From: GAS188 sp963713805
Lineage (GTDB): Bacteria > Pseudomonadota > Alphaproteobacteria > Rhizobiales > Beijerinckiaceae
NCBI GenBank assembly: GCA_963713805.1
Contig: CAVQNF010000024.1
Span: 1-64,000 of the forward strand
DNA length: 64,000 nucleotides
Direction of reading: 5' to 3'
Of this stretch, positions 43,176-51,920 are shown in pieces; within the stretch, counting starts at the first letter, position 1, and the number at the start of each line of letters is the position of its first letter. The notes under the pieces are model-generated. The model saw only the letters and a list, made by a program, of their open reading frames with translations, had not been told where the DNA came from and searched no databases. The position numbers and the translations under genes are program-made.

Positions 43176-43643
43176 ATGAGCAGGGCATTTGTAAAAGAAC
43201 AGGAAGACGCGGAATCGTTCGACACCTTGCCCGACCGACCGCTGTCGCCCCATCCGAATTTCGTCACTGCCGAAGGCTTGGCAGCGATCGAAAGCGAACT
43301 CGCGCGCGCGCAGAGCGAGTTCGACGCCGCAAATGCCGCCGGTGATCGCGCGCTTGCGGCCAAGGCCGCACGGGATTTGCGCTACTTCACTTCGCGGCGG
43401 GCAACCGCGCAAGTCATCGCGCCACCGCGAGCCGCCGATCGCGTGCAGTTCGGTTCGACGGTGACGATCGACCGGGCCGACGGTCAACGTCAGAAGTTTC
43501 GCATCGTGGGTGAAGACGAAGCCGACCCCGCTCACGGCACGCTTTCTCAGGCGTCGCCTCTCGCGCGCGCGCTCGCCGGCAAGAGCGTCGGCGACACGGT
43601 CCAGGCAGGGAATATGGAAGCGGAGATCGTCGAGATCGAGTGA
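43176..43643 (+). CDS. GreA/GreB-family transcription factor with altered coiled-coil tip
   Basis: A 155-residue relative of transcript-cleavage factors that insert a coiled coil into the RNA polymerase secondary channel. The N-terminal coiled coil is LAAIESELARAQSEFDAANA, then GDRALAAKAARDLRYF. The C-terminal FKBP-like domain has FGSTVTIDRADGQRQKFRIVGEDEADPAHGTLSQASPLARALAGKSVGD in segments. The usual acidic tip of GreA (D-x-S-E-N-x-E-Y) is not evident, so cleavage stimulation is uncertain. It is convergent with rpoD. Confidence 0.78.
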   Translation: MSRAFVKEQEDAESFDTLPDRPLSPHPNFVTAEGLAAIESELARAQSEFDAANAAGDRALAAKAARDLRYFTSRRATAQVIAPPRAADRVQFGSTVTIDRADGQRQKFRIVGEDEADPAHGTLSQASPLARALAGKSVGDTVQAGNMEAEIVEIE

Positions 43644-43646
43644 ACG

Positions 43647-43665
43647 GCCCCTGCCCGATCGGGGC
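43647..43665. terminator. Hairpin between convergent gre-family gene and rpoD
   Basis: GCCCC / GGGGC with a 9-base loop, followed by GTTTC on the plus strand. It lies between the two convergent stop codons (43643 and 43680) and could terminate from one side. The T-run is weak. Confidence 0.35.
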
Positions 43666-43679
43666 GTTTCACGACGGCC

Positions 43680-45801
43680 TCAATTGTCCAGGAAGCTCCG
43701 CAGCTTGCGACTGCGGCTCGGGTGCTTGAGCTTGCGCAGCGCCTTCGCCTCGATCTGTCGGATGCGCTCGCGCGTCACCGAGAATTGCTGACCGACCTCT
43801 TCCAGCGTGTGGTCCGTGTTCATGCCGATTCCGAAACGCATGCGCAGCACGCGCTCTTCGCGCGGCGTGAGCGAGGCCAAGACGCGCGTCGTCGTCTCGC
43901 GCAAGTTCGACTGGATCGCGGCTTCGACCGGCAAGACCGCGTTCTTGTCCTCGATGAAGTCGCCGAGATGTGAATCCTCTTCATCCCCGATTGGCGTCTC
44001 GAGGGAGATCGGCTCCTTGGCGATCTTCAGGACCTTGCGTACTTTCTCGAGCGGCATGCCGAGCTTCTCGGCGAGTTCCTCAGGCGTCGGTTCGCGGCCG
44101 ATCTCATGTAGCATCTGACGCGAGGTTCGGACGATCTTGTTGATCGTCTCGATCATATGCACCGGGATGCGGATGGTGCGCGCCTGATCGGCGATCGAAC
44201 GGGTGATGGCCTGCCTGATCCACCAGGTGGCATAGGTCGAGAATTTGTAGCCCCGCCTGTACCTCGAATTTGTCGACGGCCTTCATCAAGCCGATGTTGC
44301 CTTCCTGGATCAAATCCAGAAACTGCAAGCCGCGGTTCGTGTATTTCTTGGCGATCGAGATGACGAGGCGCAAATTCGCCTCGACCATTTCCTTTTTTGC
44401 CTGGCGCGCCTCGCGCTCGCCTTTCTGAACCATGGCGACGATCTTGCGGAACTCCGAAATCTCGAGCCCCGTCTCCGTCGCCAGATCGTGGATGTGCGAG
44501 CGGATTTCCTTGACCTTCTCGCGATCGTTCTTGATCAGCCCTTTCCAGCCCTTGGCGCCGAGCTTGGAAACCCGCAAGATCCATTTCGGATCGAGCTCGG
44601 CACCCTGATAATGCTTGAGAAAATCCGTGCGCTGCACGCCGTGGCTTTCCGAGAGGCGCATCAGGCGACCCTCGAAACCGACGAGCCGCTTGTTGATGTC
44701 GTAAAGCTGCTCGACCAGCATCTCGATACGGTTGTTGTGCAGCGACAGCGACTTCACATCCGCGATCACCGTCTGCTTGAGCTTCTTGTATTTGCGTTCC
44801 TGGGCCGGCGTGAGCGTCGTGTTCTCGAGGCGTCCGGCGACGAGTTGATCCTGCAGCCGACGCAGCTTCTTGTAGTCGTCCGCGATGCGGTCGAAAATCT
44901 CGAGCACGCGCGGCTTAAGTTCCGCTTCCATGGCGGAAAGAGAGATGTTCAATTCGAGATCGTCGTCGAAATCCGCCTCGGTGGGCAACGCCCCGTCCGC
45001 GCCCTCGGAAGCCTCTTCGCCGAGAATTTGCCGCTCCGGGCGCTGAAACGCAGCGGCGGCCGGACGGGGCTGAAAGGCCGCGGGCCCTTGCGGTGCGCCG
45101 GTAGGGGGAAATGGGCGCGGCCCGCCAAAGGGCGCAGGCGCGCCGGCCCCCCCGAGCGTCGCCACGTCGATCTCCACTTTCGGGGCCGCCTTGGCATCGG
45201 GGCCCGCATAGGTCGCTTCGAGGTCGATGATGTCGCGCAGGAGCGCCTTGGCATCGTTCAGCTCGTCGCGCCAGATGATGATCGCCTGGAAGGTGAGCGG
45301 GCTCTCGCAAAGGCCCGCGATCATCGCCTCGCGTCCGGCCTCGATGCGCTTGGCGATCGCGATCTCACCCTCGCGCGACAAGAGCTCGACTGCTCCCATC
45401 TCGCGCAGATACATCCGCACCGGGTCATCGGTGCGATCGATAGGTTCGGAGGGTTTGTCGAGCTTGACGGGGACGCTGCGCGGCGCGTCGATGAGGTCGC
45501 CGCCCTCCTCCTCGTCGTCTGGCTCGGCGGTTTCTTCGCGCGCTTCGGGGTCCGTGTCGTCGCTTTCGACGACGTTGATCCCCATGTCCGAGAGCATGGC
45601 GAGGATGTCCTCGATCTGCTCCGACGACACTTCCTGGGAAGGCAGAACGGAATTGAGCTCCTGATGAGTGACGAAGCCTCTCTTTTTGGAGACCTTGATC
45701 ATCCGCTTGACGGCAGCATCCGACAGATCGAGGAGCGGGCCGTCGGCCGCTTCGGCCGGCTTGTCCTTGACTTCTTCGGTCGTGGCGGTCTTCGTCACCA
45801 T
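43680..45801 (-). CDS. rpoD: Primary sigma factor RpoD (sigma-70); one frameshift
   Basis: The housekeeping sigma factor. Region 1.1 (VKRMIKVSKKRGFVTHQELN) is followed by 1.2 (DPVRMYLREMGAVELLSREGE), a long non-conserved region, and region 2 (LRLVISIAKKYTNRGLQFLD, then [20 protein letters not shown]). The sequence GYKFSTYATWWIRQAITRSI comes next, followed by regions 3 and 4 (VTRERIRQIEAKALRKL near the end). An extra C at 44263-44264 breaks the frame exactly after KFE. The non-conserved region carries an unusual Pro/Ala/Gly-rich stretch (about residues 195-235). I start at the ATG at 45801, the usual family start; 45909 is open. Corrected length is about 706 residues. Confidence 0.93.
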
Positions 45802-46320
45802 CAGATGGGCTCCAGGATTTCGTTTCGGCGCCGCGGCGCCGACGGGCTTGGATGGGCTCGTTGCGCGCTTCGCAGCGGATCGGAGCCGAGTGGACGGGTT
45901 CGAACTCATGGCACGAAAGACACAAACGCCGGCTTCCGCATCTTGACCACGCGTCCGGCTGGTTCAGGGCGATCCCGATAGAGAGGCAATGTGATTCGGC
46001 TTAAATCCCTCTTAAGTCCCATGTCGGGCCCTGCGATAGCTCGGCCTTGGGGTAAGCGTCCCATCAGCGGGGATGGTGACGCGTTCAACCTTTGGCTCAA
46101 AAAACGAACTTAACGCCTTCGTATCCTTCACGAAGGCGAAGCGCCCCACTGCCTCGGCCACATTCATACCTCGAAGCCGACCGCTCAGGCACCCGCAACG
46201 AGGGCGCGTGCGCATTCTAGCCTATGTAGCGCGCGCGCCGGTCGATGCAAGACGGCAACTTGCCACAACCGGCTGATAAAATGCCAATAAACCAGCCTCG
46301 CTGTGAATCCGGCATGGCGA
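45802..46320 (-). promoter_or_regulatory. dnaG-rpoD intergenic region with rpoD promoter
   Basis: About 520 bases between two same-strand genes. It contains the dnaG terminator hairpin at 46099-46138 and must hold an rpoD promoter. The segment 45802-45909 is open in the rpoD frame but does not look like sigma-factor sequence. I cannot assign -35/-10 boxes by eye. Confidence 0.4.
46099..46138 (-). terminator. Probable terminator of dnaG
   Basis: A perfect 9-bp stem on the minus strand, CGCCTTCGT / ACGAAGGCG with a 7-base loop, is followed after about nine bases by TTTTTT. It lies 183 bases past the dnaG stop. Confidence 0.55.
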
Positions 46321-48300
46321 TCATCTCAATACCTTGTAGGTCGGCGCCTCCGCGAGCACCTGCTCGAGGCTGCGTTCGTCCCCGTGCAGATCCGAGGAAG
46401 CGGGCATTTGCTGCAAGGCGGCAAGCCTTGTGTGAATATCGGAGAGCCATGCGAGATTCGCTTCCGTCCCCTCGGCGGCGAGTGCGCGCTCGGCGTCGCG
46501 AAGCTCGCTGCGAAGCGCTCGCGACAGGTCGTGCAATCCGATTGCCTGACGCAACGCGGCTTCGATGTCGGACACGGCGCCCGTTTGGACGAGAAACCGA
46601 TCATCGCCGGGACGCAGCTTGCGCGTCAGCGTCGCGCGAAGCTCGGCGATCCTTGCCGCGTTGTTGCGGGCTGCCCCCCCTTCGCGCTCGTTCTCGAATG
46701 CATGGTCGTGGAGAAGCATATGGGCGAGCTCGCGCGCGTCCCGATCCGAGAAGGCGAGGCTCGACAGGTCCTCGGTGAGTTCGTGAAGGAGATCGCGCCT
46801 GGCGTCGAGCGCGAGCACGATCAGAGCTTCCTGCGCGGCGCCGGGATGAGTGCCGCTGAAGGTCGCCGCGCTGGCAAGCCCCGGACTCGGCACGGCGGGT
46901 GCTTGCGGCCGCCAGTCGGGACGATCCCAGCGCCGCTTGTCACGGGGCGCATAGGGCCGCTCACGCGGGAAGCTCCGCTCGGGGAAGCGGTCTCCACGAC
47001 GAATGGGACCTCGCGGCGCTATGCCGCGCAGGCGTTCGGCAACCTCCGCCTCATAATGGCGTCGCGCCACAGGATCGCCCACCCGCGCCACGGCCTCGCG
47101 CAGGCGGCGCTCGAGCGCGGCGCGCCGCTCCGGCGTATCGAGGGGTCCCGTCGCGATCTCGCGCGTCCACAGCACCTCGGAAAGCGGGCGCGCCGCCCCG
47201 AGCACGGTCTCGACCGCGGAAGAGCCCGCCGCGCGAACGAGGTCGTCGGGGTCCTGGCCTTGAGGCAGGAAGGCGAAGCGCACGCTCTTTCCCGGCGCAA
47301 GCATCGCGAGCGCGAGATCGACGGCGCGGAAGGCCGCCCGCTGGCCCGCCTTGTCGCCGTCGAAGCACAGGATCGGCTCCTCCGCCATGCGCCAGAGCAG
47401 CGCCATCTGGTCCTCGGTCAAGGCGGTGCCGAGCGGTGCGACGGTCTCGGCAAAACCGGCGGCGCTCATGGCGATAACGTCCATATAGCCCTCGACCGCA
47501 ACCACCCTGCCCTTTTCATGGGCTGCCTTTCGCGCGCGGTGCTGGTTGAACAGCAAGGAGCCCTTGTGGAAGAGCGGCGTCTCGGGGGAATTGAGATATT
47601 TCGCCGAGACCTCCGGGTCGAGGGTGCGGCCGCCGAACGCAATGACCCGGCCGCGCCCGTCCTGGATCGGGAACATCACGCGGTTGCGAAAGCGATCATA
47701 GGCGACCGGTATGTCGGGGCCGGACACCAGGAGACCGGCCTCCACCATGGTTTCGACATCGACGCCCTTGCCGGCGAGGTGATCGCGCAGGCCATGACGA
47801 TCGGCGGTCGCATAGCCGAGGCGGAATTCGGCCCGCGCCGCGTCGGCGAGCCCGCGGCCCGAAAGATATTCGCGCGCAATTCGTCCTTGCGGTCCCTTGA
47901 GCACCGTCTCGAAATAGGCACAGGCCATTTCCGCGACCTCGACGAGCCCGGCGCGCTTCTTCTCCTGGCGCTCGGCATCGGCCGAACGCGCCGGGAGCGG
48001 AACGCCGGCCTCCGCCGCGAGACGCTCCACCGCTTCAGGGAACGACACGCCTTCGCTCTCGATGACGAAATCGTAGATGTTGCCGTTCTTGCCCGACGAG
48101 AAATCGAACCAGGCCTGCTTCTGATCATTGACGAAGAAGGACGGCGTCTTCTCGGCGTTGAAAGGCGAAAGCCCTTTCCACTCCTTCCCCGCCTTGACGA
48201 GACGCACGCGCCGCCCGACCACCTGCGAGACCGGCAGGCGGGCTTTGATCTCGTCGAGAAGGGAAGCCGAGAAACGCATGTCGGGCCGATCCTTGGCCAT
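46321..48300 (-). CDS. dnaG: DNA primase DnaG lacking zinc-ribbon ligands
   Basis: Makes RNA primers for replication. The N-terminal zinc-ribbon-like domain (about residues 10-100) has GLSPFNAEKTPSFF and WFDFSSGKNG. Here the four metal ligands of the CHC2 motif are replaced by S45, N48, D66 and S69. The catalytic core follows with RNRVMFPIQDGRGRVIAFGGR and the Toprim residues in VAVEGYMDVIAM and CFDGDKAGQRAA. The C-terminal region, after a Pro/Arg-rich linker, is the DnaB-interacting helical part. Length is 659 residues in one frame. rpoD follows downstream on the same strand. Confidence 0.94.
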   Translation of the reverse strand: MAKDRPDMRFSASLLDEIKARLPVSQVVGRRVRLVKAGKEWKGLSPFNAEKTPSFFVNDQKQAWFDFSSGKNGNIYDFVIESEGVSFPEAVERLAAEAGVPLPARSADAERQEKKRAGLVEVAEMACAYFETVLKGPQGRIAREYLSGRGLADAARAEFRLGYATADRHGLRDHLAGKGVDVETMVEAGLLVSGPDIPVAYDRFRNRVMFPIQDGRGRVIAFGGRTLDPEVSAKYLNSPETPLFHKGSLLFNQHRARKAAHEKGRVVAVEGYMDVIAMSAAGFAETVAPLGTALTEDQMALLWRMAEEPILCFDGDKAGQRAAFRAVDLALAMLAPGKSVRFAFLPQGQDPDDLVRAAGSSAVETVLGAARPLSEVLWTREIATGPLDTPERRAALERRLREAVARVGDPVARRHYEAEVAERLRGIAPRGPIRRGDRFPERSFPRERPYAPRDKRRWDRPDWRPQAPAVPSPGLASAATFSGTHPGAAQEALIVLALDARRDLLHELTEDLSSLAFSDRDARELAHMLLHDHAFENEREGGAARNNAARIAELRATLTRKLRPGDDRFLVQTGAVSDIEAALRQAIGLHDLSRALRSELRDAERALAAEGTEANLAWLSDIHTRLAALQQMPASSDLHGDERSLEQVLAEAPTYKVLR

Positions 48301-48575
48301 TTCTACCCGACGGACCGCTCGTGGTCACGGCGTTCCGAAGAACGCCCGACACCGCCGCGCGGATTGTCGCCTGGATAGCGTTATAGCGCGTTTGGGGCGC
48401 AAGGATGAGAAAAGCTGCCCGTTGTGCACAGAGCCTGCGCGTCCTCGAGACCCTGACCGCAAAAAGGCGATGGCACAAATCGATCCTCGGCCAGAGGCGC
48501 CGTCGGATCTCGTGAGTCCCCCGGAGAACCCATTTCCCCATCGTCCAGATTGCGGCACAACTTCGTTCGAGCGCC

Positions 48576-49577
48576 ATGCGTCGGCTTGGAGATCGTCTGT
48601 TGAAAACCCGAATCACCGAGATGTTCGCCATCCGCTACCCGATCGTGCAGGGTGGCATGCAATGGGTCGGGCGGGCCGAGCTCGCCGCGGCCGTCTCCAA
48701 CGCGGGCGGGCTCGGCATCATCACGGCGCTCACCCAGCCCACCCCCGAAGACCTCGCCAAGGAGATTCGGCGCTGTCGTGACATGACCGATCAGCCCTTC
48801 GGCGTGAACCTGACGATCCTCCCCTCGCTGCGCGCCATCTCGCATGCCGAATTCGCGCAAGCGATCATCGAGTCGCGCGTCAAGATCGTCGAGACCGCGG
48901 GTCGCAACCCCGAACCCTATCTCGCCGGCTTCAAGCAGGCCGGCATCAAGGTGATCCACAAATGCACCTCCGTCCGGCACAGCCTCAAGGCGCAGGCGAT
49001 CGGCTGCGATGCGGTCAGCGTCGACGGCTTCGAATGTGCCGGCCATCCCGGCGAGGACGACATCCCCGGTCTCATCCTTTTGCCGCGAGCCGCCGAGCAA
49101 CTGACCATTCCCTTCATCGCTTCCGGGGGCATCGCGGATGCGCGCGGTTTCGTCGCGGCCTTGGCACTCGGCGCCGATGGCATCAATATGGGAACGCGCT
49201 TCATGGCGACCGTCGAAGCGCCCATCCATCCCAACATCAAGGAACGCATCGTGGCCGCGAGCGAGCTCGACACCGCTCTTTTGATGCGGCACCTGCGCAA
49301 CACGGCCCGCTACTTTCGCAACCGTGTCGCCGACGATGCGCTCGCCGTCGAGCGCGACAAGGGCGCGGAATTGACGATCGCGGATCTTGCCCCTTTCGTG
49401 AGCGGGCAACGGGGCAAGATCGTCTATGAAGGCGGCGATGCGGATGCAGGCGTGTGGTCCGCCGGCCTTGCGGTCGGATTGATTCACGACATCCCGACCT
49501 GCGAGGAACTGATCTCGCGCATCGTGCGCGAAGCGGGCGAGATCGTGACGGGCCGTCTCGCCGAAGCGATGGGTTGA
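48576..49577 (+). CDS. Nitronate monooxygenase-like FMN oxidoreductase
   Basis: A TIM-barrel flavoenzyme of the NPD/nitronate monooxygenase family (related to 2-nitropropane dioxygenase and FabK). Motifs: YPIVQGGMQWVG and NAGGLGIITAL near the start, FGVNLTI, GFECAGHPGEDDI with the catalytic histidine (about residue 157), then FIASGGIADARGF and GADGINMGTRF for FMN phosphate. Length is 333 residues from the ATG at 48576. A TTG at 48600 with GGAG 8 bases upstream and the usual KTRITEMF start is a better-supported start. Divergent from dnaG. Confidence 0.82.
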   Translation: MRRLGDRLLKTRITEMFAIRYPIVQGGMQWVGRAELAAAVSNAGGLGIITALTQPTPEDLAKEIRRCRDMTDQPFGVNLTILPSLRAISHAEFAQAIIESRVKIVETAGRNPEPYLAGFKQAGIKVIHKCTSVRHSLKAQAIGCDAVSVDGFECAGHPGEDDIPGLILLPRAAEQLTIPFIASGGIADARGFVAALALGADGINMGTRFMATVEAPIHPNIKERIVAASELDTALLMRHLRNTARYFRNRVADDALAVERDKGAELTIADLAPFVSGQRGKIVYEGGDADAGVWSAGLAVGLIHDIPTCEELISRIVREAGEIVTGRLAEAMG

Positions 49578-49769
49578 ACCTGGCCAGCGTCAGACGCGTC
49601 CGCGCCGTTTCGCGCAGGCTCCGAACCGAGCCTCGGGTCCAAGCTGATCGCGCTTGCGCTTCTCGCCGCGCCCGGTACCGCGGTTGGGATCGGAGTATAT
49701 TCGGGCGAGAGCAAGCACCTGTCTCGTGGGCGCGAGATGGCAGCGCCCATCCTTCGCACCCGGTTCATT

Positions 49770-50654
49770 TCATTCGCGATCGGCCGCCAAGGACGCCCGC
49801 AACTCCTTCCGCAAGGCCGGCCCGAGATCGGTCCGCTCCAGTGCGTAAATCACGTTCGCCGCGAGGAAGCCGAGCTTCGTTCCGGTGTCGAATATCCTTC
49901 CCTCGAAACGAAAAGCGCTGAAGGCGCGCGACTTCGAAAGGGTGATCATGGCATCGGTCAATTGGATCTCACCACCTGCGCCCCGGGGTTGAGACTCGAG
50001 AATGGGAAAGATGCCGGGCTCCAGAATATACCGCCCCGAGACCATGAGGTTGGAGGGCGCAGTCCCCTTGGGCGGCTTCTCGACCATCGATTGAACCGGC
50101 ATGAGACCGCCCTTCCCGACCGGCCCGACACCCAATATGCCGTATTGATGGGTCTCGCTCATCGGCACTTCGCTCACGGCGATGATGTTCGAAGGCTGCG
50201 CCTCGAAGGCAGCGATCATGCCCTTGAGGCAGGGCTCGCGGCCATGATGCAGCATGTCGGGAAGAAGCACCGCGAAGGGCTCGTCGCCGACGATCTCCCG
50301 CGCGCACCAGACCGCATGGCCAAGGCCAAGCGGAGCCTGCTGGCGCGTGAAGCTCGCCTGGCCGGCGAGCGGCAGATCACGGCGCAGCTCCTCGATTTCC
50401 TTCGTCTTGCCGCGCTCGGCGAGCGTGCGGTCGAGCTCATAGGCCGCGTCGAAATGATCCTCGATCACGCTCTTGTTGCGGCCGGTGACGAAGATCAGAT
50501 GCTCGATGCCGGCGGCACGGGCCTCGTCGACCACATGCTGGATCACAGGACGATCGACGACGGTGAGCATCTCCTTCGGGATCGCCTTGGTAGCCGGCAG
50601 GAAGCGCGTGCCGAGCCCCGCGACGGGGAACACCGCCTTGCGAATGCGTTTCAT
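49770..50654 (-). CDS. galU: UTP-glucose-1-phosphate uridylyltransferase GalU
   Basis: Makes UDP-glucose for envelope polysaccharides and lipids. The nucleotidyltransferase signature is FPVAGLGTRFLPATKAIPKE (residues 9-28), followed by VDRPVIQHVVDEA, FVTGRNKSVIEDHFD, VLLPDMLH and VEKPPKG. The end is FDTGTKLGFLAANV. Length is 294 residues from the ATG at 50654 (GCGAGG site). It is divergent from galE 215 bases away, so UDP-glucose synthesis and epimerisation share an intergenic control region. Confidence 0.94.
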   Translation of the reverse strand: MKRIRKAVFPVAGLGTRFLPATKAIPKEMLTVVDRPVIQHVVDEARAAGIEHLIFVTGRNKSVIEDHFDAAYELDRTLAERGKTKEIEELRRDLPLAGQASFTRQQAPLGLGHAVWCAREIVGDEPFAVLLPDMLHHGREPCLKGMIAAFEAQPSNIIAVSEVPMSETHQYGILGVGPVGKGGLMPVQSMVEKPPKGTAPSNLMVSGRYILEPGIFPILESQPRGAGGEIQLTDAMITLSKSRAFSAFRFEGRIFDTGTKLGFLAANVIYALERTDLGPALRKELRASLAADRE

Positions 50655-50869
50655 CAGACCTCGCGTTGCTCGCATCGAAAATGGCGGGTTCAGCCGTGCG
50701 TCGCCAAGGAGGGTTTGTCAATTTCGACTGAGGAGTACGCGGGGAGCTACGGGCTTCGTCGAGGATGATCGGCAAAGCCCGTGGCCACGGAACTTAGGAT
50801 TCATGATAGCTTTACCCGTTTCGGCACGATCCTTGGGCGCAAGCCCGGATCGTTCGCGAGGAGACGAGA

Positions 50870-51859
50870 ATGCCCATCCTGGTGACCGGCGGTGCCGGCT
50901 ACATCGGCAGCCATATGGTGCTCGAACTCATCGACGCGGGCGAGAAGGTGATCGTCCTCGACGATCTCTCGACGGGCTTTGCTTCGGCGGTGCCCGCCGG
51001 CGCGATCTTCATCCGGGGCGATGCGGGCGATCCCGCGCTCGTCCTGCGGCTGATCGCCGAACATGCCATCACCGCAATCGCGCATTTCGCGGCGAAGATC
51101 GTGGTGCCGGAGTCCGTTTCCGACCCGCTCGGATATTACCTCGGCAACACGGTGAAGTCGCGCAGCCTCATCGAGGCCACCGTGCGCGGCGGGGTTCGTC
51201 AGGTCATCTTCTCTTCCACGGCCGCCGTCTACGGCAACCCGCGCGACAATCCGGTCGGCGAGGATGCGCCGCTCGCCCCTGTCTCGCCCTACGGCCGTTC
51301 GAAACTGATGACCGAATGGATGCTCGAGGATGCCGGGCGCGCCCACGGGCTGCGCCACGTATCCCTTCGCTACTTCAACGTCGCGGGCGCCGATCCAAAG
51401 GGACGCGCCGGGCAGTCGACGCCGCGCGCGACGCATCTCATCAAGGCCGCGGTGCAGACCGCGCTCGGCGAACGCCCGTATCTCGAAGTCTTCGGCACGG
51501 ATTATCCGACGAAGGACGGCTCGTGCCTTCGCGACTACATCCACGTCACGGACCTCGCCCATGCGCATCTTGCCGCGCTCGCGCATTTGCGTGACGGAGG
51601 TGACAGCCTCACCTTGAACTGCGGCTACGGGGAAGGCTTTTCGGTGCTTGAAGTGGTCGAGGTGGTGAAACGGGTTTCGGGCGTGGAATTCGAGGTCAGG
51701 CTCTCGCCGCGACGTGCCGGCGATCCCGCGGCGATCATCGCCAAGGCCGGCCGGATTCGCGCCGAGCTCGGCTGGATCCCGCAGCATGACGATCTTCGCG
51801 AGATCGTTTCCCAAGCGCTCGCCTGGGAAAGAAAGCTCATCGATCAACGTGCCGCATAG
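50870..51859 (+). CDS. galE: UDP-glucose 4-epimerase GalE
   Basis: Interconverts UDP-glucose and UDP-galactose with tightly bound NAD. The Rossmann motif is VTGGAGYIGSHMVLEL, the catalytic YxxxK is in VSPYGRSKLMTEWML, and the active-site serine region is FSSTAAVYGNP. Other landmarks are LRYFNVAGADPKG and DGSCLRDYIHVTDLAHAHL. Length is 329 residues. The ATG at 50870 follows GGAGACGAG. Confidence 0.93.
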   Translation: MPILVTGGAGYIGSHMVLELIDAGEKVIVLDDLSTGFASAVPAGAIFIRGDAGDPALVLRLIAEHAITAIAHFAAKIVVPESVSDPLGYYLGNTVKSRSLIEATVRGGVRQVIFSSTAAVYGNPRDNPVGEDAPLAPVSPYGRSKLMTEWMLEDAGRAHGLRHVSLRYFNVAGADPKGRAGQSTPRATHLIKAAVQTALGERPYLEVFGTDYPTKDGSCLRDYIHVTDLAHAHLAALAHLRDGGDSLTLNCGYGEGFSVLEVVEVVKRVSGVEFEVRLSPRRAGDPAAIIAKAGRIRAELGWIPQHDDLREIVSQALAWERKLIDQRAA

Positions 51860-51920
51860 TCGCGCTTGCGCCCATGCGGCGCGGTTGCCGTCGCAAGACC
51901 GATTTTCGCATCTTCATGAA

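Noticed and set aside
43680..45909. Split rpoD interpreted as two sigma-like proteins
   Set aside because: Removing one base at 44263-44264 restores the invariant region 2 sequence exactly, so it is one gene with a sequence error.
46303..48378. A 691-codon plus-strand open frame opposite dnaG
   Set aside because: It is antisense to an intact, recognisable dnaG. High GC leaves complementary frames open, and its Arg/Gly/Asp-rich translation has no family features.
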